Below the pieces are notes generated by a model. It saw nothing but the letters and a program-made list of their open reading frames with translations. It had not been told where the DNA came from and made no database searches. A DNA stretch of 64,000 nucleotides, taken from the NCBI GenBank assembly GCA_029948255.1, contig JALIZF010001746.1, positions 578,001 through 642,000 on the forward strand. The letters run 5' to 3'. Shown piece by piece: positions 1-9,729 of the stretch. The DNA is from Telmatactis stephensoni (Eukaryota; Cnidaria; Anthozoa; Actiniaria; Isophelliidae). The first letter of the stretch is position 1. Each line of letters starts with the position of its first letter. A program made the position numbers and the translations under genes.

Positions 1-224
1 TACAAAATTTACTTTAACTTTAAGACAATCTTGCAATATATGTGCAGAGGTATCACACACAAACAATCTGTCCAAAAATTATTTTATTAAGCCATTGGAC
101 ATATTTAACTTCACATACATTTTAAAAATGTGAATCACTACTTTGCTTAAAAAGTATAGAAAATATCATCATAATATGTGTTTTTAAATTGATGTAAAAA
201 TGCTAACTACACTGTAGGTACATA

Positions 225-369
225 GAGTCATTTTCATATGAGTGGGAAACTTACCGTGCCGTACCATGACCGTGTCAGTGCCGTAATGTCTACAAAAACA
301 TTTGAAATTCATGCCGTAACCGTATCGTATCATAACCGTACAGTGTTCCCACTCATACGAAAGCGACTC
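225..369. mobile_element. TA-type MITE, 145 bp (family A)
   Basis: Inverted-repeat element starting GAGTCATTTTCATATGAGTG and ending in its diverged complement ACTCATACGAAAGCGACTC. It begins after TA and ends before CA, so the TA target duplication has probably mutated. The interior carries repeats of the type CCGTACC/CCGTAAC. It shares termini with the elements at 17350 and in the 41.3-41.9 kb intron, so these look like one family of about 141-151 bp. No coding capacity. Confidence 0.7.
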
Positions 370-949
370 CAATATAAATAAAGTAACACTGCATTTAAAT
401 TAAAATACAATAGTACCTAGTAATATTAAAAACAAGCTCAAACCTAACTTATAAAGCAGTTCTATATACATGATGAATGCCCAGACAAACCAATCACTAA
501 AACACTGTGCTAACATGCAATATTAACCTATTAACCATTTATATTTCACACGATGTACAGTATTTACAAAATGAAAACTAGAGCAGTTTTAATAGTAAAA
601 GGAAATGCCCAATGCTGTGACAGGTAGTGCCACATCTATAAAATACATTTGGAATTCTCTCCATAAACATGTCATGTTTTGACAGCCACAGTGACTAAGC
701 AAAACTATGTGATGCAATATGTTAGATGATGAATTTATCACATGACAATGTCGCAATGCCACATTCAGGATGCCATTTCCCTTGTTTTCATGTCCTCTTC
801 TTGTTGTGGCAACATCAATGGTCATTTTGAACAAAATATGTCAGCATGCATGACATCCACTATTGATACTGTTTTGAAAATCACACTGACATAGATTGTA
901 TACTCTATACAGGGTTCCCAGTAGAATAAAAAAATAACAACATCAACAA

Positions 950-1595
950 CGTCCTCGGAGACCCAGGGCATCAGGGAGGGGGAAGGGAGCCGAGGGGAAA
1001 GGAAAGAGGGGAAAAGGACACCCTGGGCTTTTGACTACCCCTAACTTGTCTTGCATTGAGGCCAAACATCAACAAAGGCTCTGATTGGCCTCATTTTAAT
1101 TAAATTATAATGAGGACAATCAGAAGCGTTTGTGCCATTAGATTAAAATCATCTAAAAATTACCAGTAAACAAGTTGACCCCACACATCACCACGACTTT
1201 AAACAATACAAGCTGTCATGTTTAGTTTGAAAAGAACCATGTTTCCAGCTCACCGTGACAATAAATAAACAATAAATACTTATTTAATCTCTTTCCTGGT
1301 ATTTTGCAACAGCAATGAGATATAGATAAATTGCAAAGGCCTTGGTGAAACAAGATGTATTTGAGGAACTTCTCGCAGGATATGGCTGAGCAACTGTCAC
1401 TATATCAAAGTGACAATTGAAATGAGCCAGATATTTTTGTCATCTGAACTTTGTTTATGTTAGACCATCTAATTGGATTAATTTTGGCCATTAAGACAAA
1501 TTAGGGGTATTCAAAAGCCCAGGGCACCCTTTTCCCCTCTTTCCTTTCCCCTCCGCTCCCTTACCTCCTCTCTGTCGCCCTGGGTCTCCGAGGAC
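950..1595. mobile_element. Mutator-like non-autonomous TIR element
   Basis: Long terminal inverted repeats of about 100 bp, both beginning GTCCTCGGAGACCCAGGGC when read inward, enclose about 450 bp without an open frame. The element is flanked by the direct repeat ACATCAACAA at 940-949 and 1596-1605. Long TIRs with a 9-10 bp target duplication are typical of Mutator-like elements. No transposase is present, so this is a deletion derivative or MITE. It lies downstream of, or in an intron of, the minus-strand gene at 1909-2492. Confidence 0.7.
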
Positions 1596-1908
1596 ACATC
1601 AACAAGAAACGTGACCACGAGTAAAGCTAAACAGGTTTTACAATCCATGATAGTTAATGAGCATATTGTCAATCAAGCCACTTTCAAAGCAGTATGAGTG
1701 AACCAATGGTGCTGTACAGCTAAAAGGTCTGGTCCTATAAATACAACACAGATTCATTTTATCAATTTAATTGCCATTATCAATGGTATCGCTAGATGTT
1801 GAGCCAAAATCAGATGACCCTAAATAACAGGGTGACCGCATTAACGGGGTCGCATATGGAGATCGAGTTACAGGGGTTTCACTCAATCAATTTGACTTCT
1901 TCACTCAC

Positions 1909-2492
1909 CTGGATAAACCGACCGACGCTGCAGTGTTTGAGGTCCCGGGGTTTTGGTTTGTTTCTTCGCTTACAACACCATTTATACAATTTCCTGGTAA
2001 ATCTTCTTCCATATCGACTGTGTAAGCTGTTACTTCCATCATATTGCTGTCTGTGTTCATATTTTCAGACGTTTGGTTACAACTCATTTGGTGTTGCTGT
2101 GCTTCACAAACAGCCGTATTTTGCTCAAGACAAAAGCCGTTTGGGAATGTCGATCGTAGCTCGTCGTATTCACCATTAAATCGCTGTCTTTTCTGTATAG
2201 CAGTCCATTAGAAATAATTGAAAATAACCCAGTTTAAAAGAGACACACACAGAGAGGGAGAGAGGAGAGAGAGAGAATACAAAGTCTCAACTCGAATCTC
2301 TTCGAATTTGATCTTCGCGCCATTCTCTTAATATTTGAACTGGTTTCTGTTTTGCCCGGGAAAGTTTATCGCCTTATTTTACTGCAAAACTACTTAAATA
2401 ACAGCACTTACCTCGCTTTTAGGCTTAAAGACGCCATTTTCATAGGTCATTGATAGCGGAGTTTCACTTGAATCGAGTTTTCGTTTGGCCAT
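1909..2492 (-). CDS. Unrecognised gene, first two coding exons (partial)
   Basis: Exon 1 is 2412-2492: ATG at 2492, 27 codons starting MAKRKLDSSETPLS, donor GTAAGT. Exon 2 is 1909-2192: acceptor TATACAG, donor GTGAGT, 284 nt, phase 0 in and phase 2 out. The exons join in frame. The predicted N-terminus has a basic patch (MAKRK, then KRQRF after the junction), which could act in nuclear localisation, followed by an acidic, Ser/Thr/Asn-rich stretch. I recognise no domain. Later exons must lie below 1909 or beyond the left edge; I could not identify them. The few hundred bases upstream of the ATG carry GC-richer patches with TTCCGG-type sites, compatible with a promoter. Confidence 0.6.
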
Positions 2493-2759
2493 CGAGCAAA
2501 ATGGAAAACCAAGCATTCTTTGTTGTTGTTCGCTAGAAGTGGCCATGTGTTCGCGTGTTTTTTGCTAAAACCTAATAAAACTCTTACCAAACAATCAACT
2601 AAGATGATTTCTCCTAATGTTCGGATTGTCTACAGCAGTTTGGTAGAATAAAACGAATAAATTTCTCGAGAGTTCGACCTTTAGCGTGATCGCTTCAATG
2701 ACTTCTTTCCAGTGAAACTACAACGGCGCCAAAGACTGGTGTACGGTTACTTCCGGTAG

Positions 2760-5700
2760 GTTGTACACTTCCGTTAAAAAGTTAAAGGGGCCATAACCCT
2801 TCAGCATGTAACCTTGACAACCAATATTACTTTGTATAATTTCAGTTATCTTTATTGCTCTTTCATAACTAAGTCAAATCAATCAGGTTATATTGAATAC
2901 GAACATAACTCTAACAATAAGCAAGAAAACTGCTGAAAATATCTGAAAACACTAAATCAAAACTCTGCATTATGGAGAGTTTTGTGCGTAATAAATTCAT
3001 TTAGTTTTTTTTTTTTTTCAGTTCTACTGTTACTAAAATACAAGCACGATTTTTGGCTTCTCCTCTTTCTATTTCCCTAGCTTTCTCCTCCCTCTCCCCT
3101 TTTCCTATCCCGGCCACGAAGACTGCAGTTTCTGATAATCCGATTACTTACATTCTAATTCACTGCGTTCAACCGAATGTAAAATATTTTCCCTTTAAAT
3201 TACGAGACAAACAGACATACAACAGGTTATATGGTTGGTTCGCTGCGGACCCAGACACACAGTTTTATTTACTACAACCAACTAAGTTTAGTTAATTAAC
3301 AAGTTTACTTATTGACTTATCAACAAAACGCCTGAACTCAACCCTATATAAATGATCTACTTATATTGATTTTATACAATATCACTTGGAAAAATACTCG
3401 ACTACTTGGCCATCATAGCCCTGATAACCAGAGACTGCTAGGACATTTAGACGATAACTATCTGGTTCAGGAACATATACAAGCCATGCGCTCTAACAAT
3501 AGAAAACTTGCGGTCTTGTCCTTGAACAGCTTCACTAAATACACAGCTACCACGGCACCAGATGAAAACGAACCACATGCGGGATCTTTCTAGTCGAACA
3601 CCAATCACAGAAGACCCATAGAACTTAGGAATTTTCTTTAGGAAACTTCGACCAGTCGAAACAGCTCTACCATGGTGGCCAATGAATCGGTGAAATTTGG
3701 TTGGAAGTGCATGCTGGGGTATGCCGTTGCCACGACGGGCTCGCACAAATATAGACTGAAAACAAAACAAACAGACAAAACCACAATTAGTCCAACAACT
3801 TCAAAGAAGAGCTTGACACGGGGCCACTGCCATGGCCGACTCCTCACGTCAATGGCGCCAGAATAACTGCAAAATCAAAAGCAACACGTAAACACCGAAA
3901 TCATAGAACAACTTGTAAGAATTATATGGAACGTGACGTGGAATTCAGGCAGCACAACCAAACCAAGTCCTCTTCCAGGAACCCCTTGAAGAACACCTGC
4001 TTCTTCATCCATCAAATGCGGTCAGCAACGACTTGCCCACAGACCAGTGCCTTTTAATGCGCATGCTAAGTGGCTACTATAGTCTTAATCAAATGCGGCC
4101 AGCGCCGACTTTCCCAAAGACCAGTGTCTTTTCAAATGCGTGGCCAGTGCCTATTATAGTGCCCAGTGACCCGATGACATGCCCTTGAGACTTCAAACTG
4201 GCTCGTTTACTAATTCGCCTACGTCTACTGCCAAACTATCCCTCAACCAATCTAGATGTTAGAATCCTTGAACTCCTTTGTCTCACTCTTATTCATTGAT
4301 TCGTTCTTCATCCGATAGACTTTAGTTTCTTCGAAACTTGTCCAACTTCGTTGAACTACTTAATGCTGTTCCTTGTAAGTGATTTACCCAAACAATGTTC
4401 TCTGGGTAGTCGTTAGAACTTTACAGGTCGAGGACTTCACTAACTGATTTGCAGTCAATTCAGTCTAGTCTTGTAAGGCATTATGAAAACGTTTAATCCG
4501 CTATGTTTTGGCTGATTGGAGCATCTCGTTACTAATAGAGATGGGTAGAACATTCCGCACATAATGCACCGAGTACTACAAAATTATCTTCCAATCAACT
4601 GATTCCAATTGATCATCTGGTAATTGCAATTTTCACTAATTCTGATAAATATTTTTTCAAAGTGAATGGCACTATAGAGCCTACTAGAAATTTGCTACCT
4701 AAAATGTCTTAATCATTTAATGGAAGGCCCGTTGTGACTCTGAGCAACACGCTATTTCTTGCAAATGATGAACTTCGTATGCGACGGGTTACTACGTGAT
4801 CAACCTTGAACTTGACCAGCTACTAAAAATAACTACTTGAACCGAAAATTCTATTCTAGACTTTTAAAGAATGCGCCGAAACGCTGGAACGACGTAACTA
4901 GTCAAAAACACTTACAAGCGTGCCATTATGCTCCTAGACCAGAACATCGTCGGCACTTGTGTATATACCCAACTAGATATGCTAGACCTAAATTAAACCG
5001 TATAGCGATGACTTTTCCGGTGGAATTTTCAGACGCCAGCAAGGAAGACGCAGTTGATCAAAAGTCTATATTCATCACGTAGTGCATAAGGGTAATTATG
5101 TAAAGTAAAAGCGAATCTGAGAAAATGTAGCAACATACCGGACACGAAAACCCCCCAAAAACACTTTGTGGAAAAGCTGAGAAACGTGTACTCGTACCGT
5201 GCAATGCTGCGACCTTTGGGGTAAAAATAAAGGTCTAAAACTAGATATCCGAGTAATATCGATAGTTATGGAACAAACAAAATGAAATAACTCGGGCGCC
5301 GTCGACTGACCGTAGACAGATTCAAATTCCCAACTGACTTCTCTCTATATACATACGCACCCGCCATGCACCGCAATTCTCCTTCGTCTTCTGATCCGTG
5401 TCGGCAAAATAATCTTTTCGGTCGTTTTCGTGCCACGACTGTAGTACATAAATATATCTTCTATTATGTCGCAATATGCTAAACTGCCGAATTCCAATAC
5501 GTGGTCTTTCGTGTCATGATAATACTTTTGTTGGATTAAAGGCCAAAATCTCATAGTAGCGGAAGGCCAAAATGGTGTACAATGGACTGTACCAAGGACT
5601 TTGACATACGTGTAGTGTCCAACGATGGGGAGAATCAAAACAGATCTAGCTAGACGGGAGGCACTACAAACAGTTTTCTCCTTCGAGATGTTGGAAAAAA

Positions 5701-6067
5701 GATTCGGTTCCATAAACAACCGGATTTTTATAAAAAGAATTTGGCAAATTCAATATTATTGATCTTAATTAGTAAAACAGTTTAAGCTGTATGTGGGCCT
5801 TTAGCAAATATATGGACGCTGCACTAAATCCAAATGATAACACGGGCCCGTCGTGTGCTTTTCAATCTTCAGATTTACCACAACATTATCTTAAACACGT
5901 GTTCACGTGATGCAAATCTAGAGTTGTTATTTATGACATCCAAAGTAAACTGGAAAGCCCGATGACCTTCCAAAAACTCTAAGGTCCTTTCCCTTTGACA
6001 TCAAACTCGAAAGAAAACGACAAAAGAATATACCTGACTAATGACATCTATATTATCACAGTTATTA
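2760..6067. other. Gene-free repeat-rich stretch
   Basis: No exon chain with splice sites could be supported here. Open frames exist on both strands (for example 3366-3593 and 4837-5082 plus, 5345-5719 minus) but none shows a recognisable domain or acceptor/donor pair. The stretch holds a duplicated 113-bp segment (3148-3260) and degenerate tandem copies of a motif around AATGCGGCCAGCGCCGACTT near 4018-4160. Confidence 0.5.
3148..3260. repeat. Dispersed repeat D2, copy 1
   Basis: About 113 bp beginning ACATTCTAATTCACTGCG is nearly identical to 7097-7212 in the same orientation. Sequences outside the shared block differ, so this is a dispersed segmental copy and not part of one long duplication. 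Confidence 0.8.
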
Positions 6068-6213
6068 CTTGCTTCTAGTCCAGTCCCAGACTCTCTTTCT
6101 TGCCGCTCCAGGACTCGCGGAGAAAGAGAGTCCAGTATAACTTGCATGCGCATGTGCAACATGAGCCAATCAATTGATTAATTAGTATTTTGCGAGCTTG
6201 CAATATGCAAATG

Positions 6214-6423
6214 TCAGTGTTTGGTAGTAGTGGTAGTGATGCGTATCGAAAAATTCACAAATACGTCTTTCACAACTGTCCATCCGTAAATGGCCTGTAA
6301 CTGCTCAAACTTTGTTAAAAGATTATAGTTGGTTTTTCCAAGTGCGTAGCTCACTGAATCAACAAATGGCTTTCCGAAATGAGACTGATATCGTGTATAC
6401 AAAACACTTTCTTCTTCAGCCAT
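6214..6423 (-). CDS. Short hypothetical ORF inside foldback element
   Basis: 69 codons, ATG at 6423, stop at 6214. It starts MAEEESVLYTRYQSHFGKPF and ends with a low-complexity threonine run. The first 55 or so residues have protein-like composition without a known domain. It may be the first exon of a captured gene, or simply an open frame. Its position between inverted arms argues for a mobile-element passenger. Low confidence that it is expressed. Confidence 0.25.
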   Translation of the reverse strand: MAEEESVLYTRYQSHFGKPFVDSVSYALGKTNYNLLTKFEQLQAIYGWTVVKDVFVNFSIRITTTTTKH

Positions 6424-6454
6424 CTTGAATCATTAGATGACTTTAGGATTTGTA

Positions 6455-6492
6455 ACCACGCGATCACCACATGAATGTGGTGATCGCGTGGT
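6455..6492. repeat. Perfect 18-bp palindrome
   Basis: ACCACGCGATCACCACAT, a 2-nt spacer, then the exact complement. It lies just upstream of the ATG at 6423 (minus strand), so it could be an operator-like site, a cruciform, or the tip of the surrounding foldback element. Confidence 0.7.
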
Positions 6493-6599
6493 CACTAAAC
6501 TGACATGCGCATGCAAGATATACTGGACTCTCTTTCTCCGCGAGTCCTGGAGCGGCAAGAAAGAGAGTCTGGGACTGGACTATACTTGCTTCCAGATGA

Positions 6600-6715
6600 C
6601 TGGGGATGCTATAGTAGGAGACTTGTATCTTTATCTTCATTGGTAGAGCGTAACTGCTTGATTAAGATCTTAAGAGGGAAGGTTCGAACGCGTCCAAACT
6701 GCTCTACAGTCTTTA
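6600..6715 (+). repeat. tRNA-derived SINE-like fragment
   Basis: Contains TGGTAGAGCG (pol III A-box-like) and, about 45 nt later, GGTTCGAAC (B-box-like). It cannot be folded into a complete tRNA by eye, so a decayed tRNA-derived repeat is more likely than a tRNA gene. Confidence 0.35.
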
Positions 6716-6897
6716 ATCTAGTGGCCAATCCTGTCGCTTTGTGGAAGCATCGGATGCCGTCCAGTCTACGTTCTGAAAAGCCTAAACAAAAACGAATAGT
6801 GCAGTATCAGGCGAAACACAAAGAAAAACCTCTGCAGATTTGAATTACTGAAAACAAAAGGAAAACTGAACAAGAGGTGGGCGGGTGGGCTTACTGG

Positions 6898-7099
6898 TAA
6901 ACTAAACACAGGATGCGGGTCCGCGAGCGTGAGTGGACAACTGGACAACTGAACATCCTTAAATAGCACTGTATTGCACGCACTCCGTGCGATGTGCAAT
7001 CTAACCAACAATGGGCTTACGTAACTTCAGTTATAAGAACTGAACACTTAATTGCAAAACAGTTTGCGATACTCTACATACCAATGGAAAATACATTTA
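6898..7099. repeat. Dispersed repeat D1, copy 1
   Basis: About 200 bp starting ACTGGTAAACTAAACACAGG, matching 12911-13113 in direct orientation at about 95% identity. The two copies bracket the Harbinger element. The right end of this copy is fused directly to repeat D2 (7097-7212). Confidence 0.8.
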
Positions 7100-7212
7100 C
7101 ATTCTAATTCACTGCGTTCAACCGAATGTAAAATATTTTCCCTTTAAATTACGAGACAAACAGACATACAACAGGTTATATGGCTGGTTCGCTGCGGACC
7201 CAGACACACAGT
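7097..7212. repeat. Dispersed repeat D2, copy 2
   Basis: Near-identical to 3148-3260. It follows copy 1 of repeat D1 without spacer, so 6898-7212 is a chimera of two segments found apart elsewhere in the window. Confidence 0.8.
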
Positions 7213-7260
7213 GAGAATAACAAAGTAAAATAACGTGCAAATAAAAGGAAAACATATAAA

Positions 7261-7340
7261 CCCCATTTACATTACGAAAAATTGGCACGGCACGGGTAAA
7301 AACAGGCACGGGTGTTTCTCAGTTTTGGCACGGCACGGCA
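7261..7340 (+). repeat. Harbinger left terminal inverted repeat
   Basis: CCCCATTTACATTACGAAAA, then three GGCACGG-type words; it pairs with 12245-12322 with few mismatches. The iterated GGCACGG words are candidate binding sites for the element's transposase or Myb-like protein (inference). Confidence 0.85.
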
Positions 7341-7479
7341 TATTTACACTCTCATTTTTTACACAGCATCCGTTTTTCTGCGAAATTTCGGGCACGGGCC
7401 CGGCACGAGAGATTACATGAGCCTGCATTCCATCGGGTCAGTACAATATGAAAGAGTATGCGCAAAACAAGCTACCAAA

Positions 7480-8754
7480 ATGGCGGATGTTTGGAAGAAG
7501 TGTGTGTTGTTTTGGTTGAATGTTAGAAAACGTGCATTTTACCAAAGAAAAGAACATTTCCTTGCCACTTCGAGTAGTAGGAATTTCGATGATATATTCA
7601 TGATTTGTAGGCTGTCAAGAAAGAGAAAAATTAGATTTCTATCAATACTTCTTGCTCGATATTATAGAATTCGAGGCATATGGATGTCTCCTCGCACAAA
7701 CGCTTGGTTTGTTATGGCAGACACAACATTAGATGACCAGGAATGGTACAAGAATTTTAGAGTCTCAAGAGACACATTTAATTACCTAGTAGAACAGATT
7801 CAGGACAAAATATCTCGCCAAGATACAAGATTGCGTACTGCTGTCTCAACCAGATGCAGAGTAGCGATGTCATTGTACTACTTGTCAAGTACTGCGGAGT
7901 ATCGAACTATTGCGAATTTATTCGGAGTATCGACTTCATTTGTTTGTATTTGTGTAAGAGAAGTCTTCCAGGCAGTAGTCGATGTTCTGATGTCAACCTT
8001 CATATTCCTACCCAAAGGCAATGAGTTGGAAGAAATAATCAAAACATATAAAGAAAAATGGGGATTTCCCATGTGTGCTGGGGCAATAGATGGTACTCAT
8101 GTACCCATTCTTGCTCCACCCGATAATCACACAGATTATATCAACAGAAAAGGATTCCACAGCATTGTGATGCAAGGAATTTGTGATTGTAATTATCTAT
8201 TCAGGGACATTGTTGTTGGTTGGCCTGGAAATGTGCATGATGCCCGTGTCCTGGCTAATTCCCATGTGTACCATCTAGCAAATGAGGGAAAGTTGTTTAT
8301 CGATAATATGTCTGAGGACATAAATGGGACAAAGATTTCCCCAGTTTTCCTTGGGGATCCAGCATATCCATTGTTACCATGGCTTTTGAAAGGCTATAGT
8401 GGGAAATCAGACAATTGTGTTGCTCACAGAACATACAATTACAGATTGAGTCGTGCTCGCATGACCATTGAAAATACCTTTGGCAGATGGAAAGGCAGAT
8501 TTCGGCGTTTTTCAAAGAGAGTTGACATGAATGTCAAGAATGTTTCCATAGCTATAACTGCTTCCTGTATTTTACACAATATTTGTGAACTATCTCATGA
8601 GGATGTTCTAGATGACTGGCTGGTTGAGGTGCAGATTAATGAATTGGATCAGCCAGAAGGACAGCAATTACAGGAGGTACCTATTAGAGCAGACTCTATC
8701 AATATTAGAACTGCATTAACAGAGTATTTCATGTCACCTGCAGGGTCATTATAA
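7480..8754 (+). CDS. HARBI1-like DDE transposase
   Basis: Single exon, 424 aa from the ATG at 7480 (MADVWKKCVL). An in-frame upstream ATG at 7312 exists, but its 56 codons come from the inverted repeat and subterminal DNA, so I prefer 7480. The catalytic DDE triad of the PIF/Harbinger nuclease family is visible: D204 in GAIDGTHVPI, D293 in FLGDPAYPLL, and E331 in MTIENTFGRWKGRF. Before the nuclease comes a helical region with a likely helix-turn-helix (about residues 125-160, TIANLFGVSTSFV). Length is near plant PIF transposases and longer than vertebrate HARBI1 (about 350 aa). No stops or frameshifts. In known elements this protein needs its Myb-like partner for nuclear import and DNA binding; that partner is the convergent gene at 9730-11989. 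Confidence 0.93.
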   Translation: MADVWKKCVLFWLNVRKRAFYQRKEHFLATSSSRNFDDIFMICRLSRKRKIRFLSILLARYYRIRGIWMSPRTNAWFVMADTTLDDQEWYKNFRVSRDTFNYLVEQIQDKISRQDTRLRTAVSTRCRVAMSLYYLSSTAEYRTIANLFGVSTSFVCICVREVFQAVVDVLMSTFIFLPKGNELEEIIKTYKEKWGFPMCAGAIDGTHVPILAPPDNHTDYINRKGFHSIVMQGICDCNYLFRDIVVGWPGNVHDARVLANSHVYHLANEGKLFIDNMSEDINGTKISPVFLGDPAYPLLPWLLKGYSGKSDNCVAHRTYNYRLSRARMTIENTFGRWKGRFRRFSKRVDMNVKNVSIAITASCILHNICELSHEDVLDDWLVEVQINELDQPEGQQLQEVPIRADSINIRTALTEYFMSPAGSL

Positions 8755-8849
8755 GATTATTTCTGTTTGTACATGTGTAAGTCATTTTCTTTAACTTGTG
8801 AAATTTATATTTGTGTACATTTTTGCAATAGATATTTTTGAAGTTGAGT

Positions 8850-8991
8850 ACAAACACTAAAATTATGCAACAGTAAATAGTACTAAATAGTGCTGAATTA
8901 TGCTAAAATTATTGTTTTCTATTGTTTTATTAGTGCTATTTAGTACTAACTATTAAAATAGTGCAAAGTATTGAACACTTTTAGTGTTTGT
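8850..8991. mobile_element. Small MITE inside the Harbinger element
   Basis: Termini ACAAACACTAAAA and TTTTAGTGTTTGT are exact complements, and the interior is A+T-rich and partly self-complementary (AGTACTAAATAG against CTATTTAGTACT). It lies in the spacer 3' of the transposase, hence inserted after the Harbinger element formed. Confidence 0.6.
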
Positions 8992-9363
8992 AGAGTGATG
9001 GTACTTAATTTGTGAAATTATACTATCTAAACAATGCAAAACAGCACTATTATATAATGGAATACAAAGGATGTTTTGCTATTTAGTCTTGAGTAAGTTT
9101 CTGCATTTTTTTCCTCTGCTGATGATACAAATATAAGATGACACAGTAAACATTACAATTGAAATTTATTATATTTATGTTGAAAACTGACAGCTCCCAA
9201 TATAGTAGCCTCTTATACAAACATTGAGCTTAGGCTACTAAACTTTTATCAGCTAATTCAAAACAAGTATGTAAAGACCTCATGTTCCCGAACAACAAGA
9301 AAATGAGGATTCATCTAATAAAAAAATATAAAAATATAGAGCCAAACTTTTATCTAAACATCA

Positions 9364-9653
9364 GCAGGGCTGTCAACCCCAAGGCTTTTGTATCTGGAGA
9401 TCAACATTTTTTTACTTTGAATTGAGTTGGTATTCATGCTCAGTGGGTGTGGGTGGGGGGGGGGGGGTGGGTGAGACACAATGTACATGAGGCTTTGCCA
9501 CGCGGGGGGAGGAGAAGGGGGAAGTATTTTAGTTTGCGATTTTAGGATTCGAGCTATTATCTGGGAGATTTGAACCTCTAATTTTGAGATGGCCGGGAGA
9601 TACAGTCCAAAATCTTGAGACTCCTGGCTTATCAAGGAGAGTTGACAGCCCTG
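9364..9653. mobile_element. hAT-like MITE
   Basis: Termini CAGGGCTGTCAAC and GTTGACAGCCCTG are perfect complements; CAGGG ends are common in hAT elements. Flanks CATCAG and CATTAG resemble an imperfect target duplication. The interior has a G-run and GGTGGG stretch near 9445-9470. No coding capacity. Confidence 0.55.
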
Positions 9654-9729
9654 CATTAGGGGTGATGTTACAAATTATATTGTGTGACATAAAAACAACT
9701 TGTGTAACAAAGAACTACTGTAATAAACT

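Larger units (their letters stand above)
6068..6600. mobile_element. Foldback element enclosing a short ORF
   Basis: Arms of about 85-90 bp, nearly perfect inverted copies, lie at about 6068-6157 and 6503-6598 (core CCAGTCCCAGACTCTCTTTC). Each arm is itself partly self-complementary. Between them sit a minus-strand open frame starting MAEEESVLYTRYQ (6214-6423) and a perfect 18-bp palindrome (6455-6492). The arrangement looks like a small inverted-repeat transposon, possibly carrying a captured exon. The ORF matches nothing I recognise. Confidence 0.5.

Noticed and set aside
3366..3847. Overlapping frames on both strands as a gene
   Set aside because: No domain, splice signals or family resemblance; frames on both strands are equally open.
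7312..7479. Upstream in-frame start for the Harbinger transposase
   Set aside because: These 56 codons are encoded by the inverted repeat and subterminal DNA; the ATG at 7480 gives the expected protein.
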